Below are positions 7,962-17,410 of a stretch of 64,000 bases of DNA, piece after piece. Location: NCBI GenBank assembly GCA_040905705.1, contig JBBDQZ010000057.1, forward strand, positions 23,312 through 87,311. The letters are read 5' to 3'. The stretch comes from JBBDQZ01 sp040905705 (GTDB taxonomy: Bacteria > Bacteroidota > Rhodothermia > Balneolales > Natronogracilivirgulaceae). A model generated the notes under the pieces. That model was not told the DNA's origin, searched no databases, and saw only the letters and a list, made by a program, of their open reading frames with translations. A program made the translations under genes and the position numbers. The number at the start of each line of letters is the position of its first letter. Position 1 is the first letter of the stretch.

Positions 7962-9347
7962 ATGAGCACCCCTCTGGAATATATCGGGCGTAATCAGGAC
8001 CTGTTCAAAGAAGAACTATTTGAACTGCTCCGTATTCCCAGTATCAGTGTCGATTCAGACTATAAAGAAGAGGTCTATCGCGCCGCAAGGTTTGTAGCCG
8101 ATCAACTTGAACATATCGGACTGAATGGTGTTGCGATTGAAGAATCAGAAGGTTATCCGATTGTTTATGGGGAACATTTGGAAGCAGGTCCCGGCAAGCC
8201 GACGATTCTCATTTACGGACACTATGATGTACAACCCCCCGATCCGCTGGAAGATTGGCAAACACCGCCCTTTGAACCGTCCGTACGGGAAGGTAAAATC
8301 TATGCACGTGGTGTGAGCGATGACAAAGGCCAGGTTTTCACCCACATAAAAGCAATCGAATCTTTCCTCAAAACCGGAACCGAATTGCCCGTAAATGTCA
8401 AATTCGTTATCGAGGGGGAAGAAGAAATCGGATCACCCGGTCTGAGGCCTTTCCTTGCGGCTAACAAGGAGCGCCTGACGTGCGATATGGTTCTGGTTTC
8501 GGATACAGCCATGTTTGCGAAAGATACCCCTTCAATCACTTACGGGCTGCGGGGGATCATGTATCTCGAACTCGAAGTCACCGGCCCTATCCGCGACCTT
8601 CATTCGGGTGTATATGGGGGTGGGGTGCAGAACCCGGCCAATGCGCTGTGTGAAATGATCGCAAAGTTAAAAGACGAAAACGGCGTCATCCAGATCCCCG
8701 GTTTTTACGATAAAGTGCGTCCGCTTACAGAAAAGGAGCGGACGGCATATGATCAATTGCCATTCGACCAGCAGGAGTATAATCGTGAACTGGGCATCGA
8801 AGAAGCATTTGGGGAAGCGGGATATTCCACCCTGGAACAAGTAAGCGCTCGCCCGTCACTCGATGTGAATGGTATTTGGGGTGGGTATCTGGGTAAAGGC
8901 GCTAAGACAGTGCTTCCGGCACGAGCCTCTGCGAAGATCAGTGCCCGCCTTGTTCCGGATCAGGAACCCAAAGAGATTTTCAGCCTGATCAGACAGCATC
9001 TGTACAACATTCAACCGAAAGGAGTGCGGCTCAACATCATCGAACACCATGGCGGGCATCCGGTACTGGTGGATCTCGAATTTTATGGTTTGAAAGCAGC
9101 AGCAGCAGCTTTTGAAGATGTCTACGGCAAAAAAGTGCTCTTCAGCCGGGAAGGGGGCTCCATACCGATTGTAGCTGATTTTGCAAAAACACTGAATGCG
9201 ACAACCATTCTGATGGGCTTTGGCCTGAATTCAAATGCGATCCACTCACCTAACGAACATTTCCATCTCAACGATTTTGAACGGGGGATGAAGACTTCTG
9301 CCCGGTTTTTTGAGCTTCTGAGTGACTACCGTGAAACAGCAAAATAG
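7962..9347 (+). CDS. M20 family metallopeptidase (dipeptidase)
   Basis: A 461-residue M20-type zinc peptidase. Metal-site signatures are in order: GHYDVQPP near residue 87, DDKGQ near residue 120, EGEEEIGSPG near residue 150 with the catalytic Glu, and a C-terminal GFGLNSNAIHSPNEH. The dimerisation domain sits in the middle (about residues 195-350). No signal peptide, so it acts in the cytoplasm, most likely on dipeptides or short peptides (the ArgE/DapE/CNDP group); the substrate cannot be fixed from sequence. It stands alone between the bat genes and the convergent panD. Confidence 0.9.
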   Translation: MSTPLEYIGRNQDLFKEELFELLRIPSISVDSDYKEEVYRAARFVADQLEHIGLNGVAIEESEGYPIVYGEHLEAGPGKPTILIYGHYDVQPPDPLEDWQTPPFEPSVREGKIYARGVSDDKGQVFTHIKAIESFLKTGTELPVNVKFVIEGEEEIGSPGLRPFLAANKERLTCDMVLVSDTAMFAKDTPSITYGLRGIMYLELEVTGPIRDLHSGVYGGGVQNPANALCEMIAKLKDENGVIQIPGFYDKVRPLTEKERTAYDQLPFDQQEYNRELGIEEAFGEAGYSTLEQVSARPSLDVNGIWGGYLGKGAKTVLPARASAKISARLVPDQEPKEIFSLIRQHLYNIQPKGVRLNIIEHHGGHPVLVDLEFYGLKAAAAAFEDVYGKKVLFSREGGSIPIVADFAKTLNATTILMGFGLNSNAIHSPNEHFHLNDFERGMKTSARFFELLSDYRETAK

Positions 9348-9366
9348 CCCATCAATCGAAAATCAA

Positions 9367-9777
9367 TCACTCAAGAGTACTCTCTTCTTCTGTATGGTAT
9401 CGAAGCCCGGCTACAGATTTATGAACGGTTTTAACCGGATTATTTTTACTGTCCATAAAAACAACACAAGGTTTATGTGACCGTGCTTCATCTTCGGTCA
9501 GCCGGGCATAGGAAATTACAATAATGCGATCGCCCACACTGGCAAGCCGGGCAGCCGGTCCATTCATGCAGACCTGCCTTCCTCCGCGGTCTCCCGGAAT
9601 GGCATAGGTATCGAGCCGGGTACCGTTGTTAATGTTCACCACCTGCACTTTTTCATATGTGTAAATCCCCGCGGCCTCAAGAAGCTCTTCATCAATGGTA
9701 ATACTTCCCTCGTAATACAGATCCGCCTGGGTTACAGTAAGTGGATGAAGTTTGGATTTAAACATTTCAAGCATCAT
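9367..9777 (-). CDS. panD: Aspartate 1-decarboxylase PanD
   Basis: Makes beta-alanine from aspartate for pantothenate and CoA synthesis. With the ATG at 9775-9777 the protein is 136 residues and the self-cleavage site is Gly24-Ser25 in LYYEGSITID, the same numbering as the E. coli enzyme; cleavage yields the pyruvoyl cofactor. Other family signatures are NNGTRLDTYAI and NGPAARL. The reading frame is open further upstream to 9816, inside panC, but that extension has no counterpart in the family. The gene overlaps the end of panC by 11 nt, giving a two-gene operon for both precursors of pantothenate. Confidence 0.95.
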   Translation of the reverse strand: MMLEMFKSKLHPLTVTQADLYYEGSITIDEELLEAAGIYTYEKVQVVNINNGTRLDTYAIPGDRGGRQVCMNGPAARLASVGDRIIVISYARLTEDEARSHKPCVVFMDSKNNPVKTVHKSVAGLRYHTEEESTLE

Positions 9778-10678
9778 GATTTTTGGATTTTCCTGTTTTG
9801 AGTAAAACATTATCAATCAGCCGGGTATTTCCCAGCCATGCGGCAACGGCAATTACATATAACTGGCCCGGTTCAATAACGGAAACAGGTTGCAAATATG
9901 GCGTCGAAACCAATGAAAGATAATCCAATTTAAAACCACCTTCATATAATCGTTTTTCACCGGACGCAAAAAGCGATCGAATCCGTGAAGCCTGTTCCTG
10001 GCCGGAGGCCAACCTTGTTTTAGTGATTTCTTCAGAAATCTGTTGCAGTGTATGAATAAGCAGAGGCGCTTTTTTTCGTTCATCCGGTGACAGGTAACTG
10101 TTCCGGCTGCTTTTGGCTAGTCCGTCGTCTTCGCGTACGATTTCCCCCATCAGCATATCGACCGGATGATCACCTTCCCTGACCAATTGCCTGATCAGAA
10201 ACCACTGTTGAATATCTTTCTGGCCAAATACAGCAACATCCGGCCGAACTATGTTAAACAGCTTGTTTACAACTTGCAGGACCCCTTCGAAATGACCGGC
10301 CCGGCTCGCTCCGCACAGATGTTCATTCATTTTTGTTATTTGAAACGATAGACAGTTTTCCTTTCCCGCCCCCCCGCTGTCATACATTTCATTTATATCC
10401 GGAGCAAAAACCAGAGATACCCCTTCATTCCTACACAAATCGACATCACTGTTCAGCGTCCGTGGATATTTGTCAAAATCTTCCCCCGGGCCAAACTGGG
10501 TAGGATTAACAAATATCGATACTACGATATGATCGGCATGCTGGCGGGCTTCTCGTATCAGTGATAAATGCCCTTCATGGATCGCACCCATTGTGGGTAC
10601 AAGTGCTACCCTCCCTTCCCGTCGATGCCATTCCGACACGATTTGGCGAACTTCTATTTTTTTATGTACTAATTTCAA
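9767..10678 (-). CDS. panC: Pantothenate synthetase PanC
   Basis: Joins pantoate and beta-alanine using ATP. The 303-residue protein shows the nucleotidyltransferase signatures PTMGAIHEGHLSLI (residues 28-41, with the HIGH-like motif), IFVNPTQFGPGEDFDKYPRT, GQKDIQQWFLIRQLV and DGLAKSSRNSYLS. The start is a TTG (10676-10678, protein MKLVHKKIEVRQ); the alignment of the first beta strand with the family supports it and no ATG fits. It overlaps panD downstream, which supplies its beta-alanine substrate. A 43-bp gap separates it from the E2 gene upstream on the same strand, so all three may share a transcript. Confidence 0.95.
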   Translation of the reverse strand: MKLVHKKIEVRQIVSEWHRREGRVALVPTMGAIHEGHLSLIREARQHADHIVVSIFVNPTQFGPGEDFDKYPRTLNSDVDLCRNEGVSLVFAPDINEMYDSGGAGKENCLSFQITKMNEHLCGASRAGHFEGVLQVVNKLFNIVRPDVAVFGQKDIQQWFLIRQLVREGDHPVDMLMGEIVREDDGLAKSSRNSYLSPDERKKAPLLIHTLQQISEEITKTRLASGQEQASRIRSLFASGEKRLYEGGFKLDYLSLVSTPYLQPVSVIEPGQLYVIAVAAWLGNTRLIDNVLLKTGKSKNHDA

Positions 10679-10721
10679 AGACGATGGCTCACATTGTCGC
10701 GGTTTTGCGCAGCGTTAGCTG

Positions 10722-12239
10722 TCAAATCGAACGGTTCATATCCATATTCTCAAGATGTTGCTTGACCCGTTGCACAAAAGCTCCGCCCATTGCACCGTCG
10801 ATGATCCGATGATCGTAGCTCATACTCAGATAAATCATATGGCGAATGGCTATGGTATCGGATCCGTCAACTTCCATTACAACCGGCCTCTTCTGGATAA
10901 TGCCTGTACCGAAGATCGCGAGCTGGGGCTGATTGATGATAGGTGTTCCCATCAGGTTTCCTACACTGCCATAGTTGGTAAGTGTAAACGTGCCGCCCGC
11001 CAGATCATCCGGCATGAGATCTTTGTTGCGAGCTTTTTCTGCAAGTTGATGTGTCACGCGAGCCAGTCCCTTCACATTCATTTCCCCGGCATTCTTGATT
11101 ACCGGCACCACCAGGCCCCCTTTGCCGGATTCCCCCAGAGCAACAGCAATACCGTAATTGATATCACGCTTTAACAGAATATTGTCACCATCTACCGAAC
11201 TGTTCAACAGCGGAAACTCACGAAGTGCCTGAATCGTGGCCTCGATGAAGAAAGGCGTAAAAGTCAATTTAAACCCGTTTTCTTGATAAAATTTGGCTTT
11301 ATTTTTCTCCCGGAACTGAACCAGGCGGGTGACATCCGCTTCACCGAATGTGGTGACATGTGCGGAGGTTTGTTTGGACCGAAGCATGTGCTCGGAAATG
11401 ACCTTGCGCATACGATCCATTTTTATTATCTCCACATCCTGTTGAGGCCATTGAGGAACCATTTCCTGGGCTTGGATTTCGGATGTATCGCTTTTTGATT
11501 TGCCGGCTTTGCTGAGCCCGGATTTTCCTGCTCCCTGTTTTGAAGACGGCTTACCTGTTTTTACATAATCAAGCACATCCTCCTTGGTCACCCGTCCCTG
11601 GCTTCCGCTTCCTTCAAGGGACTCAAGTTCCTTTTGAGAAACGCCTTCTTCCCTGGCAATCGCCCGTACCAGAGGTGAATAAAACCGACCGTCGGAGCCT
11701 TTTCTCCGGGGAGCAGAATCTCCCTGCACTTCCTGTCCCGCTATCCCCTCTTCCCCGGCCTGCCCGGAAGTTTCCGAAACTTGAATCAGACCATTCTGTG
11801 ACCCAGCCTGGTCATTTTCCTCCGAAGTGGAATCATTGCTTTTTTCCTTTCCGGACTTTTCTTTGGCTGCTTTGCCATTCTCTGATTCCGATGATTCTTC
11901 AGGAGATGTTCTGGCCTGTTCTCCACGTGATTTTGCGTTGCCAGTGCCCGCCTTTTGACCGGATTGGTCTTTTTTTACTGCATTTTTTGCAGCCTCCGCA
12001 TCGGTTTCAAGGATAGCAATGGGCGCACCCACTTCTACTGTTTCTCCTTCTTCCACCAGAATTTCAATCAAAACTCCCGCTTCGGGAGCTGGTATTTCCG
12101 AATCCACTTTGTCTGTTGCAATTTCGAGAAGGGTTTCGTCCTGCTCAACGGAATCACCGATTTTTTTTGCCCATTCGACAACGGTTCCTTCCATGATTGA
12201 CTCACCCATTTTGGGCATTGTGATTTCAATTCGTGCCAT
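10722..12239 (-). CDS. 2-oxoacid dehydrogenase E2 (dihydrolipoyl acyltransferase)
   Basis: A 505-residue E2 subunit. An N-terminal lipoyl domain carries the modified Lys44 in EIATDKVDSEIPAP. A long Lys/Gly/Ser/Glu-rich linker (about residues 85-185) follows, then a peripheral-subunit-binding domain (about 190-230, YSPLVRAIAREEGVSQKELESL) and the catalytic acyltransferase domain with the active-site YDHRIIDGAMGGAF near the C-terminus. It transfers an acyl group to CoA in a pyruvate, 2-oxoglutarate or branched-chain complex. With no E1 or E3 beside it, the substrate cannot be decided; the PKMGES opening is shared by branched-chain and succinyl types. Confidence 0.9.
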   Translation of the reverse strand: MARIEITMPKMGESIMEGTVVEWAKKIGDSVEQDETLLEIATDKVDSEIPAPEAGVLIEILVEEGETVEVGAPIAILETDAEAAKNAVKKDQSGQKAGTGNAKSRGEQARTSPEESSESENGKAAKEKSGKEKSNDSTSEENDQAGSQNGLIQVSETSGQAGEEGIAGQEVQGDSAPRRKGSDGRFYSPLVRAIAREEGVSQKELESLEGSGSQGRVTKEDVLDYVKTGKPSSKQGAGKSGLSKAGKSKSDTSEIQAQEMVPQWPQQDVEIIKMDRMRKVISEHMLRSKQTSAHVTTFGEADVTRLVQFREKNKAKFYQENGFKLTFTPFFIEATIQALREFPLLNSSVDGDNILLKRDINYGIAVALGESGKGGLVVPVIKNAGEMNVKGLARVTHQLAEKARNKDLMPDDLAGGTFTLTNYGSVGNLMGTPIINQPQLAIFGTGIIQKRPVVMEVDGSDTIAIRHMIYLSMSYDHRIIDGAMGGAFVQRVKQHLENMDMNRSI

Positions 12240-12701
12240 CTTGAATTCTTCCAGTGGTTAAGGAATATGAACGATCTGATTTTTTAAAAATAATACTTCG
12301 TTAGAATATATCCGGATTACAGATACCGGCAAATTATTGAAAATCGTTTACATTTGCACCTGTACAAGCCAAATTATCAAACTTTGTTCTATATCTCTCC
12401 AAATATCTTCGGAATGCTCCAACCCAACATGGAGAGGATGATCCATGTCAGGATTTCCAAAACTACAATTCCAACAGGTTGGGCTTCAAATTACCTGCCC
12501 TGGGTTCAATAAAGCAAATTGTCTCGAAAGAAGTAACGATTTATTTAAATAATTCCCTTTTTAAGAAAATTTTTGAACATTGATACAATGAAATGCTATC
12601 GGGGAGAGCCTGCTGGCAGACGAACGTATTTCATTGCATTCTGTTTGCTATTTTAGAGGCTAGCTCGTTTTTTTGGATTGAACCTTATAACTCTTGCCGC
12701 T
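12240..12701. other. Long intergenic region between E2 gene and spmA
   Basis: About 460 bp with no convincing gene. It holds the divergent promoters of the E2 gene and spmA and one clear fold: CAATGAAAT (12586-12594) pairs perfectly with ATTTCATTG (12628-12636), and inside the loop GCC-TGCT-GGC (12608-12617) can form a small hairpin. The fold ends about 65 bp before the spmA start, so it may lie in the spmA leader. Confidence 0.5.
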
Positions 12702-13661
12702 ATGTTAAATTATATCTGGGCCGGATTGATTATCATCAGTCTGGTTTTTGCAGTGGGCCATGATGCCGGAGACATGCTTCAGGACACCTACCGCAATGGC
12801 AAAGTTTATGAAATCGAGCTCCTCTTTCCTGAAAACAGCGATCTTAACAAGCGCCAGAATATACGTTTCTACACCGCCGGCCATGAAAAAGCTTTTGAAG
12901 CCGTGTGGCGTCCGATCGATGATACATACGAGATGATCATCCCGGTGGATCCCGAAATGCCTGAATTGTGGCAGAATATCGCTGAAAACCAGCAGGCCTC
13001 CAATCGATCGGAAATGCTCGCCGAAGTTGTCTCAATTAACAGGGAACCCACAACAGCCGGAATCCTTCTGCCGAAAGTCCGGTATGTAAAATTGCGGGCC
13101 ATTACCGACGCGGCATTTGATATGGCCGAATTTGCCGTAACACTGGCGATCGGACTGATCGGTGTGATGGCGCTCTGGCTGGGACTCATGAAAATAGCTG
13201 AAAAAAGCGGCCTGGTTTACATGCTTGTCCGAATTGTTCAACCGTTCCTGCGTTTTCTGTTCCGGAATGTGCCGAAAAACCATCCGGCGCACGGGGTAAT
13301 CAGTCTCAACATGGCAGCCAACATGCTGGGACTCGGTAACGCCGCCACACCACTGGGCATCAAAGCGATGGAAGAATTGCAAAAATTGAATCCGAATAAA
13401 GATACAGCCAGTAATGCTCAGTGCATGCTGCTCACCGTCAACACAGCCAGCGTTCAACTGTTACCTCCGGCCACTTTGGTCGCATTAATAGGCACCGGCG
13501 TCAACGAGCTGGTGATCAGCATGGCATTGGCGACGCTCATATCGCTATTCGTCGGAATTACCGCTGCCAAAATTTACGAACGCTTCCATCCGGAAGAGCC
13601 TCACGATAGTAATATCCCTGATGAGCAAAAAATTTCCTACAATCCAACTAATGAGGGCTGA
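12702..13661 (+). CDS. spmA: SpmA-like nucleoside-recognition (Gate) domain membrane protein
   Basis: A protein of about 319 residues. It opens MLNYIWAGLIIISLVFAVG, the usual SpmA start, so ATG 12702 is preferred over the TTG at 12678. A hydrophilic insertion of about 105 residues (FPENSDLNKRQNIRFY onward) sits between the first helix and the Gate-domain core (AEFAVTLAIGLIGVMALWLGLMKIAE). The conserved NMAANMLGLGNAATPLG motif follows. Despite the name, spmA and spmB occur in many non-sporulating bacteria; their transported or sensed ligand is not established. spmB follows 3 bp later, forming an operon. Confidence 0.88.
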   Translation: MLNYIWAGLIIISLVFAVGHDAGDMLQDTYRNGKVYEIELLFPENSDLNKRQNIRFYTAGHEKAFEAVWRPIDDTYEMIIPVDPEMPELWQNIAENQQASNRSEMLAEVVSINREPTTAGILLPKVRYVKLRAITDAAFDMAEFAVTLAIGLIGVMALWLGLMKIAEKSGLVYMLVRIVQPFLRFLFRNVPKNHPAHGVISLNMAANMLGLGNAATPLGIKAMEELQKLNPNKDTASNAQCMLLTVNTASVQLLPPATLVALIGTGVNELVISMALATLISLFVGITAAKIYERFHPEEPHDSNIPDEQKISYNPTNEG

Positions 13662-13664
13662 ATC

Positions 13665-14186
13665 ATGCAATCTATTGCTGTTTTTATTCTGCCATTGATC
13701 ATTGTATTGATCCCCTTGTATGGAATCATCAGAAAAGTACAGGTCTATGAGGTATTTGTGGATGGAGCCAAAGAAGGATTTCAAATTGGCGTACGCATCA
13801 TTCCGTATCTTGTAGCCATACTTTTTGCCATCGGAATGTTTCGCGAAAGTGGTGCGATGGACTTTTTTATGACGGCACTCGGGCCGGTGCTCGGGCTGGT
13901 TGGGTTTCCCGTTGAAGTACTGCCCATGGCTATTTTCCGCCCGCTGACCGGCAGCGGATCGGTAGGCGTACTTGTCGATATGGTATCAGCCTATGGCGAA
14001 GACTCGCTGATAGTCAAAATGGCTGCCACCATGTTCGGATCTACCGAAACAACATTTTACGTTCTGGCTGTCTATTTCGGAGCCGTAGGGATTCGCCGGG
14101 TGAAATATTCCGTACAGACCGGACTGATCGCGGATCTGTCAGGTATTATTTCATCTGTTGTCATTGTCTACCTGCTTTTCGGATAA
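13665..14186 (+). CDS. spmB: SpmB-like nucleoside-recognition (Gate) domain membrane protein
   Basis: A 173-residue integral membrane protein with the Gate-domain signatures GVRIIPYLVAILFAIGMFRESGAM and FRPLTGSGSVGVL, and FGSTETTFYVLAVYFGAVGI, as in SpmB. It begins 3 bp after spmA, so the pair is co-transcribed and likely forms one membrane complex. The following gene is on the opposite strand and converges 33 bp away. Confidence 0.9.
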   Translation: MQSIAVFILPLIIVLIPLYGIIRKVQVYEVFVDGAKEGFQIGVRIIPYLVAILFAIGMFRESGAMDFFMTALGPVLGLVGFPVEVLPMAIFRPLTGSGSVGVLVDMVSAYGEDSLIVKMAATMFGSTETTFYVLAVYFGAVGIRRVKYSVQTGLIADLSGIISSVVIVYLLFG

Positions 14187-14219
14187 ATTGACTATGCATT
14201 TGCAGTCCGGTTTCCATGT

Positions 14220-15482
14220 TTAAGCTCCTTCGGATAACCCCGATGCATAAGCAAACGATTTGATCGCGCGCACCCGTTCCAGTACGGGGGGATGGGAATA
14301 ATGCAGAAATACATGAAACGGATGAGGAGTCAGGTTGGAGAGATTATCAGCAGACAATTTTTTCAGTACGGCGATCATGCTTGCCGGTTCTCCGGTGGTT
14401 TCGACAGCATAGCGATCCGCTTCAAATTCGTGCTTCCGGGAAAATATTTGCATTAGCACAGAGAGAACTGTTTCAACCGGTGTATACAACAGACTAAAAA
14501 AAAGCAGCCCGGCATAAACAGAAACAGCTTCCATATAGAAAGCTTCGTGCAGCCCCGGTACTTGAATAAACAGAGACAACAACCAGAGCATCACACCGGT
14601 ATGAAGAAAACTGATAATCATATTTTTCGGTAAATGCTTCTTCTTGTAATGTCCCACTTCATGTGCAAGAACCGATACCAATTCAGAAACCGTATGCTTT
14701 TCTATCAAGGTGTCGAACAGGGCAATCCGTTTGTTTTTACCAAAACCTGTAAAAAAAGCGTTGGACTTTCCGGAACGCCGGGATCCGTCGATGGTATAGA
14801 TTCCCCGGAGCGGGAATGAGACTTTTTGAGCGTAATCAAGAATAGCTTGTTTGAGTTCACCGTCTTCGAGCAGTGTAAATTTATTGAACAGCGGCATGAT
14901 CCAGGTCGGTGCGATAAACTGCACAAAAAGGGAAAAAAGAATTAACACGGCCCAGGCATAAAGCCAGGCTTCGGCACCAATAAATTCGAAGATGGCAATG
15001 ACTCCTGCAAGCAACGGAGCACCCAGCAACAAACCCAACAAAAGCCCCTTCAAACGGTCCGTTATGAACGTTAACGCAGAAGTTCTATTAAAACCGAATC
15101 GTTCCTCAATTACAAATGTGCTGTAAATAGAAAAGGGAAGAGTAAAAAGCCCCTGAGCCGTTGTCAGAATTCCAATAAAAAGCAATCCGGAAACAATGGT
15201 ACCGAATTCATACTCCCGCACAATCTGGTCGACCCAGTTAAATCCGCCTGCAAACCAGACAATCAACAACAAGAAGAGGGAAAACGTGGTCGTTAAAAGC
15301 CCGAAACGCGTACGTACCCGGGTGTACTCCTGTGCCTTCCGGTAAGTCTCTTCGTCAAAAACATCCCTGAATTCGTCCGGTAACGGTTTTTGCAGTGCTT
15401 TGAGATTGAGAAGATCGGAGGCCAGTCCGAGTAAATAATTGACAAGCAGTGCCGCCAATATTATGATGGCATAAATATTCAT
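14220..15482 (-). CDS. M48 family metallopeptidase (Ste24/CAAX-protease type)
   Basis: A 420-residue integral membrane zinc protease. Several N-terminal helices lead to the zinc motif HEVGH in VLAHEVGHYKKKH near residue 276, with a third ligand expected in SRKHEFEADRYAVE about 75 residues later. The DGSRRSGKSNAFFTGFGKNKRIALFDTL stretch is typical of the Ste24 branch. In bacteria these proteins usually take part in membrane protein quality control, since CAAX prenylation is absent. It lies 31 bp downstream of the DEAD-box helicase gene on the same strand and may be co-transcribed with it. Confidence 0.92.
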   Translation of the reverse strand: MNIYAIIILAALLVNYLLGLASDLLNLKALQKPLPDEFRDVFDEETYRKAQEYTRVRTRFGLLTTTFSLFLLLIVWFAGGFNWVDQIVREYEFGTIVSGLLFIGILTTAQGLFTLPFSIYSTFVIEERFGFNRTSALTFITDRLKGLLLGLLLGAPLLAGVIAIFEFIGAEAWLYAWAVLILFSLFVQFIAPTWIMPLFNKFTLLEDGELKQAILDYAQKVSFPLRGIYTIDGSRRSGKSNAFFTGFGKNKRIALFDTLIEKHTVSELVSVLAHEVGHYKKKHLPKNMIISFLHTGVMLWLLSLFIQVPGLHEAFYMEAVSVYAGLLFFSLLYTPVETVLSVLMQIFSRKHEFEADRYAVETTGEPASMIAVLKKLSADNLSNLTPHPFHVFLHYSHPPVLERVRAIKSFAYASGLSEGA

Positions 15483-15513
15483 AGACGTTTTATAATTTCA
15501 CGCAATTCCGTTT

Positions 15514-17319
15514 TTAATCACTCCCGAAAACTTCTTTGAGCTTTTTCCATATTCCACGTTTTTTTTCTACCGATTTGTTTACACGATCCATATCGGGAGA
15601 AGTAATATTTTCAAAAAGCTCATTGCGTTCGGCATCTTTATTGAAAGCCGGGCGCACGCCGCGTTGACCGGATTTTCGGGGTGCATTATCCTGACGTTTT
15701 TCACCGCCACTTTTACCTGAAACATCCGACCGTTTCCGGGATTTTCCATGGCCGCTGCCTGATTTTTTTTCATCAGATTCTTTTCCTGCACCCTGCTTTC
15801 GTCGCGCCTCTGTCTTCCCTTTGCCTCGCACATCGGCCTTCTCCCGGTTTTGAGCATCCGGTTCCTGTTTTTCTACAGGTCGTCGTCCTGAACGCCGATA
15901 TCCGGGACGGTTTCGTCCCCGGCTTCTTTTCTGATTCGAACTACTGTCCGCATTATCCACACCTGCGCCGGCATCTTTCTGCTCCTGATTCGATGTGGAC
16001 CCGGGTTGATCATCCGGACGGTTCTGATGTTGATTTTCTTGCACATTCGAACGGCCTTTTTGTCTCGATTTGCTCTCAATCCGGCCGTTATTACGATCCC
16101 CCTGTTTTCTATTCCGCTCACCGGCATGAGCTCCGGAACTTTCTTTATTATCTTTTTGTCGGGTTGTTTCACTGCCTGCATTGCGTCCGTTCTGGCCTAT
16201 AGCCGGCACATCGAGTTTTTTAATATTGGACTTCATTACGCGAATAATATTCTCCATATACCGGCGATCCTGCCCGGATACAAGCGTAATGGCATCTCCG
16301 GTTGCTTCAGCACGGGCGGTTCGACCTACACGATGCACATAATCTTCCACATCATGAGGGACACTGAAGTTAATAACATGGGATACTCCAATCACATCTA
16401 TACCCCTGGCCATAACATCAGTAGCAACAATAATTCGATAATCTCCCTTTCGAAAACTTTCAAGCGCTTTTTCGCGTTCTGCCTGACTTCGATCACCATG
16501 AATGCTGGTAACACTTGCGCCTTTCCGGGTCAATTCCCGCGACAACTTGTCGGCACCTCGCTTGGTGGATGTAAAGATAATCGCAGAGGCCCACTTTTCC
16601 TGTTCGTAAAGATGCAGTACAAGCGGAAGCTTGTCGCGTTCCTCAACGTAATACATACCCTGTGCAACACCTTCAGCAGCTTTGTTGGATGGAGCCAGAT
16701 TAATCCGCTCCGGATTTTTCATCATGGATTTTGCAAGTTGCACAATTTTTGAGGGCAGCGTTGCAGAAAACAGGAGTGTCTGGCGATTTTCCGGCAGACG
16801 GCTGACGATATGCGTTATATCGGGAATAAAGCCCATGTCAAGCATACGGTCGGCCTCATCCAGGATCAAAAAATCCAGATTACTGAAATCCACATCATGG
16901 ATCTTCATATGGTCAATGAGACGTCCCGGTGTAGCAACAATAATATTGGTACCACGGGATAGTGCTTTTTCCTGACGTGCCCAGTCGTCGCCACCATAGA
17001 CTTTGGCTGTTGAAAGGCCGGTATGATACCCTGTAACAAAAAAAACTTCATCCACCTGACCGGCAAGCTCACGGGTAGGGGTGATGATCAGGGCACGGAT
17101 GCCCTCTTTATCATCTCGTTTCTTTTGAGATAATTTCTCCAATACCGGTATGGCAAAAGCGGCGGTTTTACCGGTGCCGGTTTGAGCTGAGACCAATACA
17201 TCGCGCCCTTCGAGAATAGAGGGGATACATGCATCCTGGACGGGGGTGGGCTTTTCAAAACCCATATCCCTCAATCCGTTTAGAACCTCTTCGTGGAGGT
17301 TGAATTTTTCAAATGACAA
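15514..17319 (-). CDS. DEAD-box RNA helicase with long charged tail
   Basis: A 601-residue protein. The two-domain helicase core occupies about residues 1-375, with Q motif (FEKPTPVQ), motif I AQTGTGKT, motif II DEAD, motif III SAT, and motif VI HRVGRTAR. The remaining 225 residues are a low-complexity tail rich in Arg, Lys, Gly, Asn and Gln, likely an RNA-binding extension. Family members unwind RNA in ribosome assembly or mRNA decay and are often cold-induced. The start is TTG (17317-17319), fixed by the conserved MSFEKFNLHEEVLNGL opening; the nearby ATG at 17331-17333 is out of frame. Confidence 0.93.
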   Translation of the reverse strand: MSFEKFNLHEEVLNGLRDMGFEKPTPVQDACIPSILEGRDVLVSAQTGTGKTAAFAIPVLEKLSQKKRDDKEGIRALIITPTRELAGQVDEVFFVTGYHTGLSTAKVYGGDDWARQEKALSRGTNIIVATPGRLIDHMKIHDVDFSNLDFLILDEADRMLDMGFIPDITHIVSRLPENRQTLLFSATLPSKIVQLAKSMMKNPERINLAPSNKAAEGVAQGMYYVEERDKLPLVLHLYEQEKWASAIIFTSTKRGADKLSRELTRKGASVTSIHGDRSQAEREKALESFRKGDYRIIVATDVMARGIDVIGVSHVINFSVPHDVEDYVHRVGRTARAEATGDAITLVSGQDRRYMENIIRVMKSNIKKLDVPAIGQNGRNAGSETTRQKDNKESSGAHAGERNRKQGDRNNGRIESKSRQKGRSNVQENQHQNRPDDQPGSTSNQEQKDAGAGVDNADSSSNQKRSRGRNRPGYRRSGRRPVEKQEPDAQNREKADVRGKGKTEARRKQGAGKESDEKKSGSGHGKSRKRSDVSGKSGGEKRQDNAPRKSGQRGVRPAFNKDAERNELFENITSPDMDRVNKSVEKKRGIWKKLKEVFGSD

Positions 17320-17410
17320 AATTTATAAATCATATTTTTGATAACGGCCTATTATTTATGAATAGGCGGAATTTCCTAAGGGCCTAATATAAGAAATTCA
17401 GAGATCAAAG

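Noticed and set aside
15953..15961. TTATCCACA, a perfect DnaA box
   Set aside because: Single copy inside the low-complexity tail of the DEAD-box gene; no cluster of boxes, no dnaA nearby, so not an origin.
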